From Botryosphaeria dothidea (lineage: Eukaryota; Ascomycota; Dothideomycetes; Botryosphaeriales; Botryosphaeriaceae), in assembly GCA_011503125.2 (NCBI GenBank), contig WWBZ02000012.1:496001-560000 (forward strand): a stretch of 64,000 nt of DNA, given 5' to 3'. The first letter of the stretch is position 1. Each line of letters opens with the position of its first letter. Shown in pieces: positions 1 through 7,858 of the stretch. Position numbers and translations under genes: made by a program. The notes beneath the pieces were generated by a model, which did not search any database, was not told the DNA's origin, and saw nothing but the letters and a program-made list of their open reading frames with translations.

Positions 1-45
1 CCTGTATACGCCGGTCCTCCAAGCTGACCGACCCTCCATTATCAG

Positions 46-1413
46 CCCTCCGAATTCGACCGATTGAAGCCCATTCACATCGCCGGCACCAAGGGTAAAG
101 GCTCAACGAGCGCCTTCGTCTCCTCCATTCTCGCGCAGTACCACTCTTCCGCCGAGCCTGCGCCTAAGAAGATCGGCCTATACACCTCGCCGCACCTGAA
201 ATCGGTCCGCGAGCGCATCCAGATCAACAACACCCCGCTGAGCGAGGAGGCTTTCGCCAAATACTTCTTCGACATCTGGGACAGACTGGAGGATGCCGCG
301 CGCAAGGAGGGCCAGGACCCCACCGCTCCCGGCACCAAGCCGGTCTACTTCCGCTTCCTGACCATCATGGCTCTTCACGCCTACCTGCACGAAGGCGTCG
401 ACACGGCCGTCATCGAGTGCGGAATCGGCGGCGAGCACGACAGCACCAACATCATCGTCCACCCCACTGTCACCGGCGTCACAAGCCTGGGCATCGACCA
501 CGTCGCCATGCTGGGAAGCACGCTGCCCGAGATCGCATGGCACAAAGCCGGCATCTTCAAGCCCGGCGCCGCCGCCCTGTCCGTCCCGCAGAGCCCCGAG
601 GCCATGCAAGTCCTGCACGAGCGCGCCGCCGAGCAAGGCGCAGAGCTGGTCGAAGTCGCGCGGCACCCGGACCTCGACCGCATCCGCCTCGGCCTGGCCG
701 CCGACTTCCAGAAGACCAACGCCAGCCTCGCCGTCGCCATCGCCGCGCGCCACCTGCGCGCGCTCGGCAACCCCACCATGCCCGCCCCCTCCGCAGACCT
801 CGCCGCCTGGCCGCTCCCAGCCGAGTTCCGCGCCGGCCTCGAGAGCGTGCGCTGGCCGGGCCGCTGCGAGATCCGCCGCGAGCGCGGCGTCGCCTGGCAC
901 ATCGACGGCGCGCACACGCTCGACAGCATCGAGGTCGCCGGGCGCTGGTTCGCGGCCGAGATCGCGTCGAGCGCGAGCAGCACCTCCTCCTCAACCCCGC
1001 AGCCGCGCATCCTCGTCTTCAACCAGCAGACGCGCGACGCCGCGGCGCTGGCGCGCGCCCTGCACGCCGCGCTGCAGGCCGGCCTGGATGCGCAGAAGCC
1101 CTTCACGCACGCCGTCTTCTCGACAAACTTGACCTTTCAGGAGACCGGGTACAAGCCCGATCTGGTCAGCGTGAATACGAACGCGGATGATGTCGAGAAG
1201 CTGGCTGTGCAGGAGGCGCTGGCGCAGACGTGGCGGGAGATCGATCCGCAGACGGAGGTCAAGGTCGTGCGGACGATCGAGGAGGCGGTTGGGTATGCTC
1301 GCGTGGTTGCGGCGGAGGCGCAGGTGGCGGAGGGGGATCAGGTCAAGGTGCTGATTACGGGGAGTCTGCATCTGGTTGGTGGGGCGTTGGAGGTGCTGGA
1401 TAGTGGGAAGTAG
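46..1413 (+). CDS. Folylpolyglutamate synthase, 3' part (5' end outside window)
   Basis: Adds glutamate residues to folates (ATP-dependent Mur-ligase-like family), retaining folate for one-carbon metabolism. The visible part opens with the nucleotide-binding loop HIAGTKGKGST; the TKGKGST form is typical of eukaryotic FPGS rather than dihydrofolate synthase. The family signatures YTSPHL and GIGGEHDSTN follow, then ITSLGIDH-type sequence (here TSLGIDHVAMLG) and, in the C-terminal domain, DGAHT. The frame has no ATG before the loop and a stop at 25-27. A CTGAC branch-like motif near 23 and CAG at 43-45 suggest the last intron ends at 45 and this exon begins at 46, so the real start lies left of the window. 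About 456 residues are visible out of the roughly 500 usual for fungal enzymes. MET7-type gene; the paralogous dihydrofolate synthase is less likely. Confidence 0.88.
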   Translation, partial: PSEFDRLKPIHIAGTKGKGSTSAFVSSILAQYHSSAEPAPKKIGLYTSPHLKSVRERIQINNTPLSEEAFAKYFFDIWDRLEDAARKEGQDPTAPGTKPVYFRFLTIMALHAYLHEGVDTAVIECGIGGEHDSTNIIVHPTVTGVTSLGIDHVAMLGSTLPEIAWHKAGIFKPGAAALSVPQSPEAMQVLHERAAEQGAELVEVARHPDLDRIRLGLAADFQKTNASLAVAIAARHLRALGNPTMPAPSADLAAWPLPAEFRAGLESVRWPGRCEIRRERGVAWHIDGAHTLDSIEVAGRWFAAEIASSASSTSSSTPQPRILVFNQQTRDAAALARALHAALQAGLDAQKPFTHAVFSTNLTFQETGYKPDLVSVNTNADDVEKLAVQEALAQTWREIDPQTEVKVVRTIEEAVGYARVVAAEAQVAEGDQVKVLITGSLHLVGGALEVLDSGK

Positions 1414-1715
1414 GGTGCGGTGTTGCGCGAGGAGGATTCGGTTTCAACATAGAGCTTTGGGGAGATCGTACGCTCTGCAAAATGGAATGCGGGAGTTATA
1501 AGAGAGCAGAAATGCATGTGGCCTCAGGGCTTTTTTCTAAAGGACTTTTGCCCTGGCTCCAGCCAAAACGTCACCCACCCCACCAACAAAAAAAGCTTTT
1601 CCCATCCTACACAGGACCTCCCTTCAACTCCAACAAGCCCTGAGGTAGTATGAGCAAAAAGAAAAAGATATTGACGAGGGTGGGACTCGAACCCACGAGG
1701 ATTGCTCCACTAGTA

Positions 1716-1746
1716 AATCCTTTTCGAAACTCCGCGTTGCAGATGT
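1716..1746 (-). other. Canonical tRNA intron (31 nt) after position 37
   Basis: It lies one base 3' of the anticodon CAG, the standard position for introns removed by the tRNA splicing endonuclease. Both flanks restore a 7-nt loop and a 5-bp stem. Confidence 0.75.
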
Positions 1747-1758
1747 CCTGAAACTAGC

Positions 1759-1817
1759 CTGTTGAGATTGTTAGAGTTGATGATTTTGACAGAAATGCAT
1801 CTACGAGAGTAACTTAC
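1759..1817 (-). other. Spliceosomal-type (GT-AG) intron inside the tRNA gene
   Basis: The 59-nt insert starts GTAAGT (perfect 5' splice consensus), has CTCTAAC as a branch site 12 nt before the end, and finishes CAACAG. It separates tRNA positions 25 and 26, a place where archaeal-type/endonuclease tRNA introns are not found in fungi. Without it the D arm is followed by G26 and a perfect 5-bp anticodon stem. With it no alternative fold keeps a normal anticodon loop (the best alternative gives a disallowed ACT anticodon). Confidence 0.7.
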
Positions 1818-1842
1818 GCCATAACCACTCGGCCACCTCGCC

Positions 1843-2556
1843 GAAGGAGGAATTTTCTCCCCATTTTCATAGTTCAAGGAGTGGCAAGCTGAGTTTATGT
1901 TCATTGAAAAATGGAGAATATTTCGGTCTGTGGGCGTGGCGTCATGGCGGGGCAGGACACGAGCGAATCAGCGGCACTATGATAGAAGCAAAAGCTGACA
2001 AAGTGTTCCGCCGGACAAGAGCGGGAGCAGGCCGGAGCAGCTGTTTGTTCTTCCGTGGCTACTTTGCTTCCTGAAGTCGTTGAGGCTCACTAAATATCTT
2101 CGACGAGGAGCTGGATCGTCGGGTACGTATACTGCAATTGAGCAACACCGTAACTTCACACACGTCATTGTATTCACTCAAGTGTTTTTATAAAGAGAGA
2201 TTGCTATTGGGGACATGTCGTGTTGCGACTTGTCGACTGCCAGTAGGATGCTGGTGGACTGGCAGCCGACAAATCGCAACACGGACACGGAAGCGGGGAA
2301 GGCTCGAGCGAGAAGGCGCCGAGATCGGGAGGGGCAAATGTGCCATTCCCCGCCTCCGTCGGCGGACGGAAAGAAAAATGGTTTCTGAGTCGAGGAGTCA
2401 TGCAACAAATCAGCCAACACGGTGCATGAGCCATGGGGCAATGACTGGTAAATCATTCCGCCCAAGACACCAACACCACCTCTACTTCAGCCCTCAACCT
2501 CCGTGCCTACTCCCCTCCCACACCACTAATTGGACCCAATTGACACAACAAGAACA
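1843..2556. other. Intergenic: upstream of the tRNA gene and of the serine gene
   Basis: No convincing gene. The last 100 bases are pyrimidine/ACC-rich 5' leader of the serine aminotransferase gene. ORFs here lack codon bias or recognisable motifs. Confidence 0.5.
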
Positions 2557-3891
2557 ATGCCCTCCCGCTCCGACATCTTCTACTTCGGCGCCGGCCCCGC
2601 GCCGCTGCCCACGCAGGTGCTGGAGCGCGCCGCGTCGGCGCTGCTCAACTACAACGACAAGGGCATCGGCATCTGCGAGATCTCGCACCGCTCGCCCGAG
2701 GCCAACGCCATCCTGGCCGACGCCAAGCAGGCCATGGCGACGCTGTACGACATCCCGGACGACTACGAGATCCTGTTCCTGCAGGGCGGCGGCAGCGGCG
2801 AGTTCAGCGCCGTCGTCTACAACATGGTGTCGATCTGGGTCGAGAAGCGGCGGGCGCGCGCCGAGGCGGAGCTGGGCGCGGGCAAGGACGCCGCGGTGCT
2901 GGAGCGCCTGCGCCGCGAGGTGCGCGCCGAGCTGCGCGCCGACTACCTGGTGACGGGGTCGTGGTCGCTCAAGGCGTCGCAGGAGGCGGCGCGGCTGGTC
3001 GGCGCGGCCCACGTCAACGTCGCCGTCGACGCGCGCAAGGCCAACGGCGGCAGGTTTGGCACGATCCCCGCCGAAGCCGAGTGGAACCTCACGCCCCGCA
3101 AGCCTGGCCCCGCATACGTCTACTTCTGCGACAACGAGACGGTGGACGGCGTCGAGTTCGCCGGCTTCCCCGCCGCGCTGGAGGGCGAGGACGCGCCGCC
3201 GGTGGTGGCGGACATGTCGTCCAACTTCATCAGCCGCAAGATCGACGTGCGCAAGTACGGCGTCATCTTCGGCGGCGCGCAGAAAAACATCGGCAACGCC
3301 GGCGTCACCATCGTCATCGTGAAGAAGTCCCTGCTGCCGCCGCACGCGCCCTCGGCGTCCCCCGAGCTGCTGCGCCAGCTCGACCTGCCCGTCGGCCCCA
3401 TCGTCTTCGACTGGCCGACCATCGCCAAGAACAACTCGCTCTACAACACCCTGCCCATCTTCGACGTCTGGGTCGCCGGCCAGGTCATGCAGGGCCTGGT
3501 CCAGGCGTTCGGCGCCCAGAAGATCGCCGGCCAGGAGGGCGTCTCCAACCAGAAGGCCGAGCTGCTGTACGCCGTGCTGGACAAGTACCCGGACGTCTAC
3601 CGCGTCGTGCCCGACAAGAGCGTCCGCAGCAGGATGAACCTGTGCTTCAGGGTGCATGGCGGCGATGACGCCAAGGAGAAGGAGTTCCTGGCTGGCGCCG
3701 AGAGGAGGGGACTGACTGGCCTCAAGGGACACAGGAGTGTCGGTGGTATCAGAGCCAGCAATTGTGAGTTTTCCCCGATCATACGATATGAAATCATGAT
3801 GCTGACTTGAGTTCTCGCAGATAATGCCGTTCCCCTTGAGGGAGCTCAGAAGCTGGCGCAGTATCTGGAGGAGTATGCTAAGGGCGCGTAA
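2557..3891 (+). CDS. SER1: Phosphoserine aminotransferase
   Basis: PLP-dependent class V aminotransferase converting 3-phosphohydroxypyruvate and glutamate to phosphoserine, the second step of cytosolic serine synthesis. Starts ATG at 2557 (sequence opens MPSRSDIFYFGAGPAPLP, the conserved N-terminus with the FGAGPAPLP loop). Other motifs are EISHRSPEANAI, LFLQGGGSGEF, the PLP-lysine segment GGAQKNIGNAGVT (Lys about 243), and near the end RGLTGLKGHRSVGGIRAS. One intron, 3764-3820 (GTGAGT...CTCGCAG, 57 nt), splits the Tyr codon in RASNYNAVP. Exons 2557-3763 and 3821-3891 give 425 residues, normal for fungi. An in-frame TTG at 2530 is not the start. High GC and strong codon bias suggest good expression. 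Confidence 0.95.
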
Positions 3892-4539
3892 GACTTGCCC
3901 TATACACTGATTGATATGACAGCATTGGCAGGCGTTTGGGAAGCACAAGTGAAAAAAGTTCGGTAAGGGGGTTATTAGTAGGTCCACAAAACGCAAGACA
4001 CGGTTCAACACCAGGAAGTCTGAGAACGAATGAATGTTTGTAGAACGATCAATCTGTTGGAGTTGCCACCGCATCTCGAGGCAGGACGCTCTGTGATGAC
4101 ATACGAGCCATACTCTGTGCGATGCGGCAAAATCGTTGAGACGAGTGTCAGTGCCGCACCTGAGTTACCCAATGCAAAACATGCAGTCCATACATTTGTT
4201 GCATCCTATTACACTATATGCTAATGGTCTGACTCTAAGGAATCTGACGTAACGTCTTAACAGATTTGCCACTCCCAATGAATCCCATCTCATCTATCCC
4301 AATCCGATCTAAATCGCACTCCAATCACATGATCCACATTCTGATTCCAAAAACCGCCCAGGGACTGGATGATCAGCAACGGCAAGGTGTGGGTGTCCTG
4401 AATCAGGCTCACCACCCAGTCAGCCAACCGCGACAGCACCAGTCCAAATGCGGTTGTAAGCAAGCATAATTCCTCCTCTTTCTCCAATAGAACGACTTTC
4501 CTGATCCCCGATCCATTCCAAGAACCATCCCTGCCCGGT
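3892..4539. other. Convergent intergenic region
   Basis: Lies between the 3' ends of the serine aminotransferase (+) and thiamine pyrophosphokinase (-) genes. No gene, RNA or repeat recognised; presumably the two 3' UTRs. Confidence 0.5.
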
Positions 4540-5575
4540 TCAGGACGCTCTCTCTATCGTAAACAGCACCTTCGCGTCCGTCTTGATCGTCACAAACTCA
4601 CCCTTGACGTGATTACTCGTGCTGACATTGCCATCGACGCTGGTCGGCCAATCGGTGACGTCCCACTCGAGGCCAGTCGTCGAGATGGTCGCGGGGCCAA
4701 ACGCAGGCAAGATGCCGACGTTCTCGGTGAAGAAGCCTTGGCTGCTCTGCCCGGCGACGGGCGCGGCGATGCGGTGCTCGCCGGGCGGCAGGATGAAGGA
4801 GACGCTCGACTCGGAGAAGAGCCACAGGCGCGTGCCCGCGTGCGCGTTCTGGATGCGCAGCATCTCGTACAGCAGGCCCAAGCCCTGGTCGACGCGGCCG
4901 CCCAGCGTGCACAGGATCAGCACCTCGCGGCCGCAGCCGCCGCTGCCCGAGTGGGGGGTCGGCGTGGCGGGCACGGCGGCGTTGATGCGCTTGATGGCCT
5001 TGCCGAAGTCGGTCGAGTACTGGTCCGGGTCGCGCGAGATCTGGATGCCGTGCGAGGCGTAGTAGGCGCGCACGTCGTCGCGCAGCGAGTCGAGGTCGCC
5101 GTGGATGATGGTGGGCAGCTGGGTTTAAGGCGAATGCCGGAACAGGTTAGCTGGGGTCGGGGAAGGTTTGAGGAGGTGAGATGGGGGGAGAGGTGGAGAA
5201 GAGAGACAGGTTGAGACGAGGAGCATATGCAAAAGCAAGGGTGTGACGGTGCGTCGGGTTTTTAGAGGAGGAGAAGGCCTGGCGCTGATCAAACACAACA
5301 GCAGCTCTGATGACAGTTTGTCTACGTACAAATTCCTGGCGGCGAGCGTCGGCGTCGTCCAGGGCGTCGAAGGTGTCGTACAACCTGTTGGCGCCACCGT
5401 CGGCGCAGAGGCGGTAGCCGGTGTGGGCCCAGAGGCGCTGCAGCAGGTCGATGCTGGCGACGGGCTGGTTGAGGATCAGCAGGGCGGGCTTTTGGCGCCA
5501 GTCCTGTTCCTGATGCTGATCCTGCGATGGCCCCTGCTGCAGGAAGCGCGCCGGCGCGAACTCAGTTGCGGCCAT
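4540..5575 (-). CDS. THI80: Thiamine pyrophosphokinase
   Basis: Transfers pyrophosphate from ATP to thiamine, giving the cofactor ThDP. Exon 1 (5575-5330) encodes MAATEFAP... then the catalytic-domain start ALLILNQPVASIDLL and CADGGANRLYD. A 211-nt intron (5329-5119; GTACGT, branch CTAAC, ACCCAG) follows. Exon 2 (5118-4540) begins LPTIIHGDLDSLR, the TPK metal-binding motif, then has LCTLGGRVDQGLGLLY and the C-terminal B1 domain (GPATISTTGLEWDVTDW, VSTSNH). About 274 residues, within the family range. Start chosen at the ATG closest to the conserved domain; the frame stays open further upstream, so a longer N-terminus is possible. The intron is long for this genome, but the exons join in phase exactly at the conserved LPTII-GDLDS segment. 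Confidence 0.92.
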
Positions 5576-6074
5576 GGCGGGCGCTGGAGGGCGACGGGGA
5601 AGGGCGCGGGCTGGCGCTGGGCGGCTGGAGGCTGAGATCGGAACCAATCGCAGCGGAGCGTCGACTGGCCGGAGGCTTTCCAGGCTACGAGAAACCAAAA
5701 AGGATCCAGATGGAAAATTATTAGATGGCACCACTCGCTGAAACCCCGCAGTCCCGCCCTCACGCACGCGCCAAGCCCTGACGTCATTCGCGCGCCGCTG
5801 GTCTCGCCCTCTCCGTCCGCCCTTCCCGCCTGTTCGCATGAACATTCATGCACGAGACACGTGAACCTCAGTAGTGCCTGCGCCGCCGAGCTTAAAGATC
5901 CCCGCCGGTTCCCTAGCCTGCCAGTCCTTGATGCCTGCCATTGACAGAAAGATTTGATACCAATACCGCACCCCCATCATCTCCATTGCGCTCTTCCGGT
6001 CGCCCGTCTCTCCTACTTTCTCCATACCGCTTACCCCGGATCTCCATCGCCGGAGATCCACATCTAAAAAAAAG
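5576..6074. other. Divergent intergenic region (shared promoter region)
   Basis: The 499 bp separate the divergent THI80 and the hypothetical gene at 6075. Just before the right-hand start there is a CATCTAAAAAAAAG leader. No defined operator recognised. Confidence 0.4.
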
Positions 6075-6959
6075 ATGTCATCGGACACGAGCCTCCCCAT
6101 CCAAACAAACACCCCTTCTTTCTCGTCAACCTCCTTCCTGGCGCCCTCCGACACGCCCACGCCCACCGGCCAGCCGGCCACGCCCGCCCCCTCCCGCAAC
6201 CCGTCCATGTTCCCCGGCTCCGACGCCCAGCGCGACAACTTCGCCAACGCCGACTACCTCAACGCCCTCGCCGCCGCCGCCCAGGCGTCGCTGCAGTCCG
6301 CGCCGAGCAGCCCCGGCGGCGACCTGCCCATCGCGCGCAGCGGCAACCGGAACAGCGTGTACGGCTTGCTGGGCGGGGAGGGGTCGCGGGCCTCGTCGAC
6401 GTCGCGAGGGGGCCGGCGGCACGAGGAGGATGCGGAGGGCGATGTCATGGAGGATGTGATGGAGGAGGAGGAAGGGGAGGGGGAGGGCGCGCAGAGGAGG
6501 GGTGGTGCTGCGGAGATGTTCAATACGACGAGTTTCTTGGATATTGATTCGAGCACGCCCGTCACGACGCCCGGGTCGATGGTGGATGATTTTGATGAGG
6601 ATGTGGAGGGCGTGGAGGCTTTGCCGCCGGAGAGCGTGGCGGGCGGGCCGGTGCATGGTGGGGATGCGATGGATGAAGATGAGGAGGAAGAGAGGGAGGG
6701 AAGGAGGGTCAATGGGAGAGAGTATGGTGGGTTCACTGATCCGTTGGCGAGGGCGAGGGCAGGTGTGAGTGTTGCCAAGGGAGAGGGCTTTGTCGAGAGG
6801 GCGAGCGTGATGTTGGATAGGGAAGTAGCCGCGTCCGGACAGAGGACGCAAGTGGGTTTGGGTGAGCAGGCCATGCGGCGGGAGATGGGGGAGAGGGTTT
6901 GGAAGGGTGGGCCGGTGCAGGGAGTTGAGAATACTGGGGACGGGAAGGGGCTGAGTTGA
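6075..6959 (+). CDS. Hypothetical acidic, disordered protein
   Basis: 294-residue open frame from ATG 6075, preceded by an A-rich leader. The N-terminal 60 residues are Ser/Thr/Pro rich (many PTPTGQPATPAP-type runs). A more ordered part, DAQRDNFANADYLNALAAAAQASLQS, at about residues 50-75 looks helical. It is followed by Asp/Glu-rich tracts (EEEEGEGEG, DEDEEEERE) and a basic, Gly-rich end. No signal peptide, membrane segment or known domain seen. The ATG context, single intact frame and position between two genes support a real gene. Probably a nuclear or cytosolic lineage-specific protein; function unknown. Confidence 0.6.
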   Translation: MSSDTSLPIQTNTPSFSSTSFLAPSDTPTPTGQPATPAPSRNPSMFPGSDAQRDNFANADYLNALAAAAQASLQSAPSSPGGDLPIARSGNRNSVYGLLGGEGSRASSTSRGGRRHEEDAEGDVMEDVMEEEEGEGEGAQRRGGAAEMFNTTSFLDIDSSTPVTTPGSMVDDFDEDVEGVEALPPESVAGGPVHGGDAMDEDEEEEREGRRVNGREYGGFTDPLARARAGVSVAKGEGFVERASVMLDREVAASGQRTQVGLGEQAMRREMGERVWKGGPVQGVENTGDGKGLS

Positions 6960-7858
6960 GTTTGGAGGACAGTGACGGGAATCACTCCGCGGAGTTCTGC
7001 TGTGGGAAAAATCGCATACTGACAAAGCTTTGGTAGCGCCTGATGAGCAGAATGGATATTATGATTCTTCGGCATATCCGTCCAGTCTAACGACATTTAA
7101 TGGCGGGTCTGACTTGATGCCCTCTTGTGAGATTAATATCGCATTGTTGAGACGCCTGCGGGTAAGTATCATGGATTACTTGCACACTGACAACGAAGAA
7201 AACTGCGAGGGAAAACACCGATATGAAAGCAATTTAAACTTGTGCATGTTTCTGAACTCAATCTCCATCTACTCTGATCAACATTTTCGTTACCAGAGTC
7301 TTCACGAAAGTGCTCAGTGAATGCTAATCTTATCACCCATTCTTCCAACTGGATTGCTACCCAGCAATCTCACATGCCGCATTCCCTTGGCCGAGATCTT
7401 GCACGACTTACATCCAGCTCCTTCCTGGCATCCACTGACGCCGCTGACATGAATGGCCGCTTTTCCTCGACCATTGGTACAGGCAGCAAGAGTGGAGACG
7501 CCCCTGGGGCCGTGCAGAAGCTTAAACTGCCGGGGGCCCCACACGTGCGCAGTCCCTTCCCGGCACGTTTCGGAGGCGGCGGCGGATCAGCCCTATCCGA
7601 CCGGCCACCTCGCAGCTCTGGAGCTTTCCTCTCCCCGACCATCAACCCACCACTGATCTCCATTGCCGCCGAACCTCCGTCCCTCGTATGCCGATCCACT
7701 GGCTGGAGCTGTAGCCCGCTTGACTGCACCACCACGCCGAATTCTATGCTGAACCCGCCCTTTTTCACCCGTCGAACCGCCATGATCCGCCCCGCCGAAT
7801 CCTGAGCTGCTGCCGTCCACCTCGAATACCGCCGCTGAAACAATTCCGGAAGCCAAGA
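6960..7858. other. Intergenic region upstream of the glycosyltransferase-like gene
   Basis: About 0.9 kb of 3' UTR plus promoter. Small ORFs on both strands (for example 7317-7805) have no motif and overlap each other. No repeat recognised. Confidence 0.4.

Larger units (their letters stand above)
1672..1842 (-). tRNA. tRNA-Leu(CAG) with two introns
   Basis: On the minus strand the 5' acceptor strand GGCGAGG (1842-1836) pairs with CCTCGTC (1679-1673), followed by discriminator A at 1672, as expected for Leu. The D arm is GCC..GGC with an A-box-like TGGCCGAGTGG. The T arm is GTGGG-TTCGAGT-CCCAC (B box), and there is a long class II variable arm (GGA-GCAA-TCC). Anticodon stem CTAGT (1757-1753) pairs with ACTAG (1714-1710); the loop reads TT-CAG-G, giving anticodon CAG at 1750-1748. 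A 31-nt insert after position 37 (1746-1716) is the canonical tRNA intron. A second 59-nt insert (1817-1759) sits between positions 25 and 26 and looks like an mRNA-type intron. Removing both leaves a tRNA of about 81 nt with all stems paired. The reading is strong because Leu anticodon, Leu discriminator and class II arm agree. Confidence 0.85.

Noticed and set aside
178..1371. Long antisense and out-of-frame ORFs over the folylpolyglutamate synthase gene
   Set aside because: They mirror the GC-rich codon usage of the real gene, have low-complexity translations and no domains.
1672..1842. Reading the tRNA with a single intron and anticodon ACT or as tRNA-Ser
   Set aside because: It needs a wobble-weakened stem and an anticodon not used for Ser AGY in eukaryotes. 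The Leu(CAG) reading with two introns pairs perfectly and fits discriminator A.
2494..4074. 526-codon minus-strand ORF opposite phosphoserine aminotransferase
   Set aside because: Shadow of a strongly biased, GC-rich plus-strand gene whose product is unmistakable.
4090..4130. Possible dispersed 5S rRNA start (ACATACGAGCCATA)
   Set aside because: Only the first dozen bases resemble 5S rRNA; the internal control region is absent.
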